Origin: an uncultured Caulobacter sp.
Lineage (GTDB): Bacteria > Pseudomonadota > Alphaproteobacteria > Caulobacterales > Caulobacteraceae
Length of the DNA: 61,408 nucleotides
Reading direction: 5' to 3'
Assembly: GCF_947036865.1 (NCBI RefSeq)
Contig: NZ_CAMQSF010000021.1
Span: forward strand, 1 to 61,408
Made by a program: the position numbers and the translations under genes. Below are positions 9,575 through 18,621 of this stretch, in pieces. Position 1 is the stretch's first letter, and every line of letters begins with the position of its first letter. Under the pieces are notes generated by a model. That model was given only the letters and a program-made list of their open reading frames with translations. It did not search any database and was not told where the DNA came from.

Positions 9575-10655
9575 GCGCGAGGCGGCCAAGGCCGCGTTCC
9601 TGGCGGCGAACGGCTTCGGCGGCGTCCGGCGCCAGTTCCTCGGCGGCGACGCCTCGACGCGGTCGTACGAGCGGCTGCATCGCGACGGCGGCGACACGTT
9701 CATCTTCATGGACCAGCCGCCAGCCCTGGAGAGCGTCGTCTGCCCGCCGGGCGCGACCGACGCCGAGCGGATCGCCCTGGGCTACAACGCCGCCGCGCGC
9801 CTGGCCGCCGGCTCGGTCGCCGCCTTCGTCGCCACCGCCGACTATCTGCGCCAGCGCGGCCTCTCGGCGCCGAGGATCTTCGCCTACGACGTCGTGCAAG
9901 GCCTGGCCGTGCTGGAGGACCTGGGCGATGGCCTCTACGCGACCCTGATCGCCGAGGGCCAGGACGAACGCCCGCTCTACGAGGCCGCCGTCGACCTGCA
10001 AGTGGCCCTGCACGCCGAGACGCCGCCCGAGGTGCTGGCCGTCGACGACGTTCAGTGGCCGTTGCTGACCTACGACACCCTGGCGCTGAAGCACGCCACC
10101 GACACCTTCCTGGAATTCTGGCCGCGTTTCGCCGGCATTGACGCCTTCGGCCCCGAGGCCGTGGCCGAGTGGGACGCGCTGTGGGCGCCGGTCTGGGTGC
10201 GAGGCGAAGGCGGCGCTAGCGTCTTCACGCACCGCGACTATCACGCCCAGAACCTCTTGTGGCTGCCCGAGCGTGAGGGCGTGGCCCGCGTCGGCCTGCT
10301 GGACTTCCAGGACGCCCTGCGCGCCCACCCCGCCTGGGACCTGACCCACCTGCTGCAGGACGCCCGCCGCGACGTCTCGCCGGACCTGGAGGCGGCCATG
10401 CTGGACCGCTATCTGGCCGCCCGACCGGCGGTCGATCGCGGAGCCTTCCTCGCCGACTACCGCGCCCTGGCCGCCTCGAACGCCGCGCGGATTCTGGGCC
10501 GGGTCTTCGCGCGCCAGGCCCTGCTGGGCCGCCGCCAGTACGAGGCCTACATGCCGCGCACCTGGCGCTATCTGGAGCGGAACCTCGGCGATCCGGCGCT
10601 GGCGGGCCTCAAGGCCTGGTTCGACGCCCACGTGCCCGCGGAGTCCCGCCGATGA
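9540..10655 (+). CDS. amgK: N-acetylmuramate/N-acetylglucosamine kinase AmgK
   Basis: An aminoglycoside-phosphotransferase-fold sugar kinase (371 residues) that phosphorylates MurNAc at the anomeric position in the peptidoglycan recycling route bypassing de novo UDP-MurNAc synthesis. The kinase catalytic loop FTHRDYHAQNLLW and metal-binding GLLDFQDALRAHPAWDL are clear. Adjacency to murU with an ATGA overlap is the known arrangement of the AmgK-MurU pathway in Pseudomonas and Caulobacter. The start could be the ATG at 9540 or the GTG at 9558 (VILSSERE); both lie inside tsaE. Confidence 0.92.
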   Translation: MDGSKGVILSSEREAAKAAFLAANGFGGVRRQFLGGDASTRSYERLHRDGGDTFIFMDQPPALESVVCPPGATDAERIALGYNAAARLAAGSVAAFVATADYLRQRGLSAPRIFAYDVVQGLAVLEDLGDGLYATLIAEGQDERPLYEAAVDLQVALHAETPPEVLAVDDVQWPLLTYDTLALKHATDTFLEFWPRFAGIDAFGPEAVAEWDALWAPVWVRGEGGASVFTHRDYHAQNLLWLPEREGVARVGLLDFQDALRAHPAWDLTHLLQDARRDVSPDLEAAMLDRYLAARPAVDRGAFLADYRALAASNAARILGRVFARQALLGRRQYEAYMPRTWRYLERNLGDPALAGLKAWFDAHVPAESRR

Positions 10656-11377
10656 GCGCCCCCAAGATCGCGATGGTGCTGGCCGCCGGCCTCGGCACCC
10701 GCATGCGGCCCCTGACCAACGACCGGCCCAAGGCCCTGGTCGAGGTCGCCGGCAAGGCCCTGATCGACCACATGCTGGACCGCCTGGCCGCCGCCGGGGT
10801 CGCGACCGCCGTGGTCAATGTCCACTATTTCGCCGACCTCGTCGAAACCCACTTGCGCGCCCGCGAGGCCAGAGGTCTTGGCCCGCGCATCGTCATCTCC
10901 GACGAACGGGTCCAGGCCCTGGAGACCGGCGGCGGGATCAAGCATGCCCTGCCGCTGCTGGGCGAAGGGCCGGTGTTCGTGGCCAATATCGACTCCATCT
11001 GGCTCGAACACGGCGGCGCGGCGATCGACGCGGTGGCGGCCGCCTGGGATCCGGCCAGGATGGACGTCTGCCTGATGCTGGCCTCGACCAGCGGGTCGCT
11101 CGGCTTCCACGACACCGGCGACGTCTTCCTCGGCGATGACGGCGTGGTGCGCTTCAAGGACGCCGGCGAGATGGCCCCGCTGGTCTATGTCGGCGTGCAC
11201 ATCTGCAAGCCGGCGATCACCGCCGAAGGCCCCGAGGGGCCGTTCTCGCTGCTGCCGCTGTGGAAGCGGTTGGCCGTCGACCACCGCGTCCATGGGGTCG
11301 CGCCAGAGGGCCTATGGATGCACGTGGGCGATCCGGAGGCCAAGATCGTCGCCGAGACCAGGCTCGCCCAGGGATGA
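10652..11377 (+). CDS. murU: N-acetylmuramate alpha-1-phosphate uridylyltransferase MurU
   Basis: A 241-residue nucleotidyltransferase that converts MurNAc-1-P and UTP to UDP-MurNAc. The signature LAAGLGTRMRPLTNDRPKAL is at residues 10-29, followed by the catalytic-metal region VFVANIDSIW. It overlaps amgK by ATGA and addB by ATGA, so translation is probably coupled through the series. Glucose-1-phosphate thymidylyltransferase is the general alternative, but the amgK pairing settles it. Confidence 0.93.
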   Translation: MSAPKIAMVLAAGLGTRMRPLTNDRPKALVEVAGKALIDHMLDRLAAAGVATAVVNVHYFADLVETHLRAREARGLGPRIVISDERVQALETGGGIKHALPLLGEGPVFVANIDSIWLEHGGAAIDAVAAAWDPARMDVCLMLASTSGSLGFHDTGDVFLGDDGVVRFKDAGEMAPLVYVGVHICKPAITAEGPEGPFSLLPLWKRLAVDHRVHGVAPEGLWMHVGDPEAKIVAETRLAQG

Positions 11378-14361
11378 GCGCCCCGGCCCCCTTCTTTGAT
11401 CGTGAGGGGCCGCGCTGGTTCTCGATCCCCGCCCACCGTCCGTTCGTCGACGACCTGGCGCGCGGCCTGCTGAACACGCTGGAGCCCCTGGGTCCCGAGG
11501 CCCTGCCGCGCGCCACGATCCTGACCCCGACCCGCCGCGGCGCCCGCGCCCTGGCCGACGCCTTCCTGGCCGTGACGGGCGGGCGGGCCCTGCTGCTGCC
11601 GCAGATCCGGCCGCTGGGCGACCTCGACGAGGGCGAGCCGCCGTTCGAGCCCGGCGATCTGGTCCTCGACCTGCCCCCGGCCATCTCGTCGCGACGCCGC
11701 CGGTTCGAGCTGGCGCGACTGGTCGTCGACCATGGCGACAAGCTGTCGTTCGAGCCCGGTCCGGTCCAGGCCCTGGAACTGGCCAAGGCGCTCGCCGACT
11801 TCCTCGACAGCTGCCAGATCGAGGAGATCGCGTTCGAGGACAAGCTGGACGGCCTGGCCGACGGCGATCTCGCCGAGCACTGGCAGGTCTCCGCGCGGTT
11901 CCTGAAGGCGGTGCTGCGCGCCTGGCCGGAGCGGTTGGAGGCCCTGTCGCTGATCGACGTCTCCGAGCGCCGCGTGAAGCTGCTGCGCGCGCTGGAGCGG
12001 CAATGGCGCGACCATCCGCCGAGCGAGGTCCTGGTCGCCGCCGGCTCGACCGGCACGGCGCCGGCCACCGCCGACCTGCTGGCCGTGATCGCCGCCGCCC
12101 CCAGGGGCGCGGTGGTCCTGCCCGGCCTCGACGAGGATCTGGCCGACAGCGCCTGGGCCAAGATCGAGGACACCCCGGGCGAGCAGCATCCGCAGGGCGC
12201 GATGAAGCGCCTGCTGGACCGGGCCGGCGTGTCGCGCGCCGACGTCCGCCCGTGGGTTCCCGAGGTCGACAGCCGGGGCCGCTGGCGGCGGCGGATCATC
12301 AACGAGGCCCTGCGCCCGGCCGAGGCCACGGCCGACTGGCTGGCCCAGATCGCCGCCCTGCGCGCCGAGGCGCCGGGCCTCGATCCCATCGCCGAGGGCC
12401 TGTCGGGGCTGTCGGTCATCGCCGCCCGCGCCGAGGAGGAGGCCGCCGGCGCCTGCGCCTTGCTACTGCGCGAGGCGCTGGAGGATCCGGAGCGCACCGC
12501 CGCCCTGGTCACGCCCGACCAGACCCTGGCCCGCCGCGTGATGACCCGCCTGCGCCGCTGGGGCGTGATCCCCGACAGCTCGGCGGGCGCGCCGCTGGCC
12601 GCCGCCGGCGCGGCGATCCTGGCTCTGCACCTGGCGCGCCTGGTCGAAGAGCCGCTGAACCCGGTGCGGCTGCTGGCCCTGGCGAAGCACCCGCTGGTGC
12701 TGGCGGAGGACGAGACGCCCGCCGCCGCCCTGCTGGAGCGCAAGGGCCTGCGCGGCGCGGCGCCGGGATCGAAGACGGTCCTGCGCGCACGGTTGCGCGA
12801 GTTCCCCGAGGCGCTGGCCCTTTGCGATAGGGTCCTCGCCGCCATCGACCACGCCGCCGCGCCCTATCGCGACAACCTCGCTCGCCCCTGCCACGCGGCC
12901 CAGGCCCTGGTCGAGGCGCTGGAAGGCCTGGTCGCGCCGAACCGCCTGTGGGCCGGCGGCGCGGGCGAATGCCTCGGCGCGCTGATGGCCGCCCTGATCC
13001 AGGACGGCGAGCCCCTGCCCGACGCCTCGCCCCAGGCCTTCGCCGACATTCTCGACCGCCTGGTCAACGAGGAGACCGTGCGCGTCGGCGGCGCCACCCA
13101 TCCGCGCCTGCGGATCCTGGGCGCCATCGAGGCTCGACTGGTCCGCGCCGACCGTCTGGTGCTGGCCGGGCTGGAGGAAGGCGTCTGGCCGCGGGGCGCG
13201 CCGATCGATCCGTTCCTGTCGCGGCCCATGCGCAAGCGCCTGGGCCTGCCGCCGCCGGAGCGCCGCGTCGGTCTCACCGCCCACGACTTCGCCCAAGCCG
13301 CCAGCGCGCCGGACGTGGTGCTGGTCCACTGCGAGCGGCGCGGCGGCGCGCCGGCCGTGGAGTCCCGCTGGCTGTGGCGGCTGAAGACCCTGGCCGCCGG
13401 CGCGGGCCTTGCCCTGCCCCGCCGTGACGACGTGCTGGACTGGGTCCGCGCCATGGACGCGCCCGATCCCTACGCCCCGATCAAGCGCCCCGAACCGCGT
13501 CCGCCGGTCGAGGATCGCCCGCGCAAAATGGCCGTCACCCGGATCGAGGCCCTGACCCGCGATCCCTACGCCGTCTGGGCGCGGGATATCCTCAAGCTCT
13601 ATCCGCTGGAGCGCCCGGACGAGCCGGTGGAGGCGCGGGCGCGGGGCACCGCGATCCACGCCGCGTTCGAGGCCTTCGCCGAACGGTTCCCCGACGCCGT
13701 GCCAAGCAACGCGGCGGCCGTGTTCGAGCAGCTCTATGTCGACGCCCTGGTCGCGGCCGGCATGCCGCCAACGGCCCTCGCCCGCGAAAAGGCCCTGGCC
13801 CGTGAGGCGGCGCTGTGGGTGGCCGACTGGGAGCGCCATCGCCGCGCGACCGCCCGCCGGGTCGTGGTCGAGGCCGAGGGCCGGCTCGAGCTGTCGATCA
13901 ACGGCCGTCCCTTCACCCTGACCGCCAAGGCCGACCGCATCGAGCCCACCGCCGACGGGACCGCCCACATCCTCGACTACAAGACCGGCGCCGCGCCGTC
14001 CCAGAAGCAGGTCGACACCGGCTTCTCGCCGCAGCTGACCTTGACCGCCGCCATCCTGATGAACGGCGGCTTCCCGGATCTGGGCGCCCCCGCGCCGGGC
14101 GACTTGACCTATGTCCGCGTCACCGGCCGGAGACCCGCCGGCGAGGAGCAGGTCCGCGCCCTGGCCGGCGGCGAGAGCGAGGAGGCCGCGCGCAAGGCGA
14201 TCGACGGCCTGGTCAAGCTGATCGCCCGCTATGATGATCCGGACGAGCCCTACCGCTCGCGGGTCGCCCCGCAGTTCGTCAAGGAGCACCCCGGCGACTA
14301 CGCGCATCTGGCGCGGGTGTTCGAATGGTCGACCAGCGGCGATGATGGGGAGGGCGAATGA
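11374..14361 (+). CDS. addB: Double-strand break repair protein AddB
   Basis: The 995-residue AddB partner of the AddAB helicase-nuclease that resects DNA double-strand ends for RecA loading. It shows the alphaproteobacterial AddB pattern: a helicase-like N-terminal region without a canonical Walker A, and a C-terminal PD-(D/E)xK nuclease core (HILDYKTGA near residue 866). The ATG overlaps the murU stop. It is separated from addA by 163 bases that hold a palindromic repeat element rather than by the usual tight junction. Confidence 0.93.
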   Translation: MSAPAPFFDREGPRWFSIPAHRPFVDDLARGLLNTLEPLGPEALPRATILTPTRRGARALADAFLAVTGGRALLLPQIRPLGDLDEGEPPFEPGDLVLDLPPAISSRRRRFELARLVVDHGDKLSFEPGPVQALELAKALADFLDSCQIEEIAFEDKLDGLADGDLAEHWQVSARFLKAVLRAWPERLEALSLIDVSERRVKLLRALERQWRDHPPSEVLVAAGSTGTAPATADLLAVIAAAPRGAVVLPGLDEDLADSAWAKIEDTPGEQHPQGAMKRLLDRAGVSRADVRPWVPEVDSRGRWRRRIINEALRPAEATADWLAQIAALRAEAPGLDPIAEGLSGLSVIAARAEEEAAGACALLLREALEDPERTAALVTPDQTLARRVMTRLRRWGVIPDSSAGAPLAAAGAAILALHLARLVEEPLNPVRLLALAKHPLVLAEDETPAAALLERKGLRGAAPGSKTVLRARLREFPEALALCDRVLAAIDHAAAPYRDNLARPCHAAQALVEALEGLVAPNRLWAGGAGECLGALMAALIQDGEPLPDASPQAFADILDRLVNEETVRVGGATHPRLRILGAIEARLVRADRLVLAGLEEGVWPRGAPIDPFLSRPMRKRLGLPPPERRVGLTAHDFAQAASAPDVVLVHCERRGGAPAVESRWLWRLKTLAAGAGLALPRRDDVLDWVRAMDAPDPYAPIKRPEPRPPVEDRPRKMAVTRIEALTRDPYAVWARDILKLYPLERPDEPVEARARGTAIHAAFEAFAERFPDAVPSNAAAVFEQLYVDALVAAGMPPTALAREKALAREAALWVADWERHRRATARRVVVEAEGRLELSINGRPFTLTAKADRIEPTADGTAHILDYKTGAAPSQKQVDTGFSPQLTLTAAILMNGGFPDLGAPAPGDLTYVRVTGRRPAGEEQVRALAGGESEEAARKAIDGLVKLIARYDDPDEPYRSRVAPQFVKEHPGDYAHLARVFEWSTSGDDGEGE

Positions 14362-14377
14362 GCGCGCTTGTCGAGAT

Positions 14378-14517
14378 CCTCCCCTTCTGGGGGAGGTGGC
14401 CCCCACGGGTCGCGCGAATCGCGCGCCCGAGGACAGGCTCCGGGCCGGAGGGGGCAGCTCGGCCCGCGTCCAGCTGCCCCCCTCTGTCGCTCCGCGACAG
14501 CTCCCCCAGCGGGGGAG
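14378..14517. repeat. Palindromic intergenic repeat between addB and addA
   Basis: A nested inverted-repeat element fills the addB-addA gap. The outer hairpins are CCTCCCC/GGGGAGG (14378-14384, 14390-14396) and CTCCCCC/GGGGGAG (14501-14507, 14511-14517). An inner pair GGGGGCAGCT (14450-14459) and AGCTGCCCCC (14472-14481) brings the halves together. The same CCTCCCC-type hairpins recur in the folC-accD and trpB-trpA gaps, so this is a dispersed family. Confidence 0.8.
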
Positions 14518-14524
14518 CAGCTTC

Positions 14525-17500
14525 ATGACGCTCGACCCCCAAAGCATCGCCGCCGACCCGGCGATCTCGGCCTTCGTCACCGCCAACGCCGGGTCGGGCA
14601 AGACCAAGACCCTGATCGACCGGGTCGCGCGGCTGCTGCTGGCCAAGGTCCTGCCCGAGGCCATTCTGTGCGTGACCTACACCAAGGCCGCCGCCGCCGA
14701 GATGCAGCGGCGCCTGTTCGAGCGCCTGGGCAAATGGTCGGTGACCAGCGACGCCGATCTGCGAGCGGAACTGGCCAAACTGGTCGGCGCGCCCGAGGAG
14801 GCCTATGACGCGCGCCGCCTTTCGGAAGCGCGCGCCCTGTTCGCCCAGGCGCTGGAGACGCCCGGCGGGCTGAAGATCCAGACCATCCACGCCTTCTGCG
14901 AAAAGCTGCTGCGGCGGTTTCCGCTGGAGGCGGGCGTGTCGCCCAGCTTCACCGTCATGGACGACCAGGCCGGCGCCGCGATCGCCCGCGCCGCCCGCCG
15001 CGCCGTCGCCGCCTGGGTCGACACGCACGACGACGCCTTCGCCCGGGCCTATGCCCGCTTTTCGGTGGCGCTGGATTTCCAAAGCTTTGAGGCGATGTTC
15101 GACGGCTTCGAGGCGCGGCGCGGCCAGATCATCAGTTACTTCGATCGTTGTGGCGGTCCCTCGGGGGCCGTCGCCGATGTTTGGAAGAACTGCGGCTTCG
15201 AGGCGCCTACCTCGGCCGAGGACCTGGCCGCCGAGGCGATGTCGCGCCTCGACCTCGGCGCCTGGCGCGCGGCGGCTACGGTGCTGTTCGACGGCGGCGG
15301 CAAGCAGGACGCCAAATACGCCGAGGCCCTGGCCGCCGTCGCCCGCGATCCCGACGCGACGCTGGACCTGGCCCTGCGCGCCCTGTTCACCGAAGGCGGC
15401 GAGGGAACGGCTGCCACCTGGCCCGCCAAGACCTCGGGCCTGAAGAGCCGCGAGGACCTGCGCGAGGCGCTGCTGCTGGAACAGGCCAAGCTGGAGGCCG
15501 CCCGCGAACGGGTCCGCGCCGCCAAGGTGGCCGAGGACACCCAGAACGCCCTGCTGCTGGCCGGTCTCTATATCGAGCGGCACATGGCCGAGAAGGCGGC
15601 GCGCGGGGCGCTGGACTTCACCGACCTGATCGACAAGACCCGCGTCCTGCTGACGCAAAAGGTTCAGGCCGCCTGGGTGCTCTACAAGCTGGACGGCGGC
15701 GTCGACCACATCCTGCTGGACGAGGCGCAGGACACCGCGCCCGAGCAGTGGGAGATCCTGCGCGCCCTGACCGCCGACTTCTTCTCGGGCGAGAGCGCCG
15801 AGGGCTGGCGCGGCCAGCGTCGCGCCGAGCGGACGCTGTTCGTGGTCGGCGACGAGAAGCAGTCGATCTATTCGTTCCAGGGCGCGGACCCCACGCGCCT
15901 CTTGGAAGAGACCCAGGGCTATATCGCCCGGATCGAGGCCGTCGGCGCGGTGGGCAAGGGCGTGCCGCTGACGGTGTCCTACCGCTCGACCCGCGAGGTC
16001 CTGAGCTTCGTCGACGCGCTGTTCTCCGATCCGGAGACGCGGCAGGGCGTGCCGCCGCCGGTGGGACAGGACCTCGTCCGCCACCAGCTCTTCCGCCACG
16101 GCCATCCGGGCTGCGTCGATCTCTGGCCGCTGACCCGCGAACCGCCCGGCGAGGACCGCGAGGCCTGGGAGGCGCCGCTGGACGCCGAGGGCGAACGGAG
16201 CGCCAACCGCCGCCTGGCCGAAGCGATCGCCGCCGAGACGAAAGCGATCCTCGATCGCGGCGACGCGGTGTTCGACAAGGACCTTGGCCGCCACCGCGCC
16301 GCCCACGCCGGCGACATTCTCGTCCTCGTCCGGCGGCGCAAGGCGCTGTTCGAGGAGATCCTGCGCGCCCTGAAGCGGCGCGGCGTGCCGGTCGCCGGCG
16401 CCGACCGGCTGTCGCTGTCCAGCCATATCGCCTTCGAGGACCTGCTGGGCCTGGGCCGGTTCGTGCTGTTCCCCGACGACGACCTCACCCTGGCGGCGCT
16501 GCTGAAGACGCCGTTCTGCGGGCTGGCGGACGAGGACGTGTACGCCCTGGCCAAGGGGCGGCGCGCCACGCTGTGGACCGAGCTGCGGCGCCGCGCCGAG
16601 GAACGCCCCGCGTGGGCCGCCGCCAAGACGGTGCTCGACTGGGCGTTGGCCGAGGGCCGCCGCCGGCAGCCGTTCGAGTTCTTCGCCGGCTGGCTTGGCC
16701 TGACCGACGACACCGGGCGCTCGCATCGCGCCAAGGTGCTGACCCGCCTGGGGGCCGAGGCCGAGGAGGCGCTGGACGAGTTCCTGGCCCAGGTGATGGA
16801 GGCCGAGCAGCGGGGCGTGCGGGACCTGGAGGCCCTGGTCGCCGACTTCGCGGCCCTCGACATCGTGGTCAAGCGCGAGATGGAAGGCGCCCGCCGCGAG
16901 GTGCGGGTGATGACCGCCCACGGCTCCAAGGGGCTGGAGGCGCCGATCGTCTTCCTGCCGGAAACCACGGTGAAGCGCGGCGCGGGCGGCTCGCCGCTGC
17001 TGGTCACCGAGGACGGCGCGTTGCTGTGGTGCGCCAGCGGCAAGGGCGACTGCGAGGTCTCGGCCAAGGCGCGCAAGCTGCGCGAGGACAAGGAGAGCCA
17101 GGAGGCGCTGCGCCTGTTGTACGTCGCCCTGACCCGCGCGCGGGACCGGCTGATCCTGTGCGGCCGCATCGACGCGCGGACCAAGGACGACAAGGTCGGC
17201 GGCTGGTACGCGGCCGCGCGCGCCGCCTTCGCCCATGCCGACATCGCGCCGGAGGTCCGGACGATCGGCGAGGGCGAGACGGCCTTTCTGCGCTACGGCC
17301 CCGATCCGGTTCCCGCGCTTCGCGTCGTGTCGAGCGGCCCCGTTCCGGTCATGGCGCCCGCCTGGATCGCGCGACCCGCGCCCGCCGAACCCGCCGCCGC
17401 CCGCTACGCCGCGCCGTCGCGGCTGGAGGACAACGCCCGGGTTCCGGCGCCGTCGCCTCTGGCCAGGGTCGCGGGTCTGGGCCGCTATCGGCGCGGCGAG

Positions 17501-17992
17501 CTCGTCCACAAGCTTCTGCAGCTGCTGCCCGATGTCGCGCCCAGCCAGCGGGCCGACGCCGCCCGCCGTCTGCTGGCCGCCGAGCGCGACCTGACCGACG
17601 TCCAGCGCGAGGAGATGGCGGCCGCCGCCTTCGGGGTGCTGGACGACGCCCGCTTCGCCGCCGTGTTCGGTCCCGGCTCCCGGGCCGAGGTCGCCCTGGC
17701 CGGGACCAGCGCCCACCTGCCGCAAGGCCTGGCCGTCTCCGGCCGCGTCGACCGTCTGGTGGTGGACGAGACCCGAGTGCTGGTCGTCGACTACAAGACC
17801 AATCGTCCCTCGCCCGATCGCATCGAGGACGCCGATCCGGCCTATCTGGCCCAGATGGCGGTCTATGTCGCGGTGCTGCGCGAGGTGTTCCCAGGTCGGG
17901 CGATCGAGGCGGCGCTGGTCTGGACCGACGGTCCCAAACTGATGCCCGTTCCAGAAAAGGTGATGACCGACGCGCTGGCGGCCCTGGTCTAG
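14525..17992 (+). CDS. addA: Double-strand break repair helicase AddA
   Basis: A 1155-residue UvrD-type helicase with a C-terminal RecB-family nuclease; it is the motor of AddAB. Walker A is ANAGSGKTKTL (about residue 19), Walker B/motif II is ILLDEAQDTAPEQW, motif III is FVVGDEKQSIYSFQGA, motif V-VI is VMTAHGSKGLEAP and YVALTRARDRL, and the nuclease core is VLVVDYKTNRPS. The ATG at 14525 places Walker A close to the N-terminus as in homologues; an open frame continuing upstream runs through the repeat and addB in another frame. Confidence 0.96.
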   Translation: MTLDPQSIAADPAISAFVTANAGSGKTKTLIDRVARLLLAKVLPEAILCVTYTKAAAAEMQRRLFERLGKWSVTSDADLRAELAKLVGAPEEAYDARRLSEARALFAQALETPGGLKIQTIHAFCEKLLRRFPLEAGVSPSFTVMDDQAGAAIARAARRAVAAWVDTHDDAFARAYARFSVALDFQSFEAMFDGFEARRGQIISYFDRCGGPSGAVADVWKNCGFEAPTSAEDLAAEAMSRLDLGAWRAAATVLFDGGGKQDAKYAEALAAVARDPDATLDLALRALFTEGGEGTAATWPAKTSGLKSREDLREALLLEQAKLEAARERVRAAKVAEDTQNALLLAGLYIERHMAEKAARGALDFTDLIDKTRVLLTQKVQAAWVLYKLDGGVDHILLDEAQDTAPEQWEILRALTADFFSGESAEGWRGQRRAERTLFVVGDEKQSIYSFQGADPTRLLEETQGYIARIEAVGAVGKGVPLTVSYRSTREVLSFVDALFSDPETRQGVPPPVGQDLVRHQLFRHGHPGCVDLWPLTREPPGEDREAWEAPLDAEGERSANRRLAEAIAAETKAILDRGDAVFDKDLGRHRAAHAGDILVLVRRRKALFEEILRALKRRGVPVAGADRLSLSSHIAFEDLLGLGRFVLFPDDDLTLAALLKTPFCGLADEDVYALAKGRRATLWTELRRRAEERPAWAAAKTVLDWALAEGRRRQPFEFFAGWLGLTDDTGRSHRAKVLTRLGAEAEEALDEFLAQVMEAEQRGVRDLEALVADFAALDIVVKREMEGARREVRVMTAHGSKGLEAPIVFLPETTVKRGAGGSPLLVTEDGALLWCASGKGDCEVSAKARKLREDKESQEALRLLYVALTRARDRLILCGRIDARTKDDKVGGWYAAARAAFAHADIAPEVRTIGEGETAFLRYGPDPVPALRVVSSGPVPVMAPAWIARPAPAEPAAARYAAPSRLEDNARVPAPSPLARVAGLGRYRRGELVHKLLQLLPDVAPSQRADAARRLLAAERDLTDVQREEMAAAAFGVLDDARFAAVFGPGSRAEVALAGTSAHLPQGLAVSGRVDRLVVDETRVLVVDYKTNRPSPDRIEDADPAYLAQMAVYVAVLREVFPGRAIEAALVWTDGPKLMPVPEKVMTDALAALV

Positions 17993-18112
17993 ACCGTTGC
18001 CGGTCTAGCGCCGTCCTCCTACATCTTGCACAAGCGCCCGGAACGAATCCGGGGAATCGGATCTTATCGCGTCCTCCGCGCCGCCGCGCGCGACGCCAGA
18101 CTGGAGCAAGCC

Positions 18113-18445
18113 ATGAGCACCGTTGCGGTGACCGACGCCACCTTCGAAGCCGACGTCCTGAAGGCCAGCAAGCCCGTGCTGGTCGACTTCTGGGCCGAGT
18201 GGTGCGGTCCCTGTAAGCAGATCGCCCCGGCCCTGGAGCAGCTCTCGGAAGAGCTGGCCGACGTGGTGACGATCGCCAAGGTCAATATCGAGGACAGCCC
18301 GACGACCCCCTCGCGCTATGGCGTCCGCGGCATCCCGACCATGATGCTGTTCCGCGACGGCCAGATGACCTCGATGAAGGTCGGCGCCATGCCCAAGGCC
18401 AAGATCCTGGAATGGCTGAACGAAGCCGGCGTTCAGGCGGCCTAA
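18113..18445 (+). CDS. trxA: Thioredoxin
   Basis: A 110-residue cytoplasmic thioredoxin with the WCGPC active site (residues 31-35), the FWAEWCGPCKQIAP context, the cis-proline in GIPTMMLF and normal family length. It reduces protein disulphides, for example in ribonucleotide reductase. The ATG at 18113 is chosen over an upstream extension of 29 residues. It lies 120 bases after addA and ends at a clear terminator, so it may have its own promoter. Confidence 0.96.
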   Translation: MSTVAVTDATFEADVLKASKPVLVDFWAEWCGPCKQIAPALEQLSEELADVVTIAKVNIEDSPTTPSRYGVRGIPTMMLFRDGQMTSMKVGAMPKAKILEWLNEAGVQAA

Positions 18446-18471
18446 GGCCCCTCTTCCGCTGAAGTTCGAAG

Positions 18472-18504
18472 CGCCCGTCCCGGTCCGTCCGGGGCGGGCG
18501 TTTT
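18472..18504 (+). terminator. Intrinsic terminator after trxA
   Basis: An 11-bp stem (CGCCCGTCCCG at 18472-18482 with its partner at 18490-18500, one G-U wobble) is followed by TTTT at 18501-18504. Confidence 0.85.
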
Positions 18505-18517
18505 CGTTCCACCGAAC

Positions 18518-18605
18518 CCGATCTTCCCGGCGAACGCCCGGACCCAGATCGCGCCCCTCGTCGCTCCAGATGAATCTGGACCCCGGCATTCGCCGGGGAA
18601 ATCGG
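18518..18605. repeat. 88-bp palindromic intergenic element (second repeat family)
   Basis: Two 32-base arms, 18518-18549 and 18574-18605, are inverted imperfect copies of each other. Both contain the core CCCGGCGAAyGCC and end in CCAGAT, and they are separated by 24 bases. The element fills the convergent space between trxA and folC. It differs in sequence from the CCTCCCC family elsewhere in the window. Confidence 0.8.
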
Positions 18606-18621
18606 ATTTGAGGCCGAGCCT

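Noticed and set aside
14378..14517. CRISPR array or riboswitch between addB and addA
   Set aside because: No regular repeat-spacer structure and no recognisable aptamer; the sequence is explained by nested inverted repeats.
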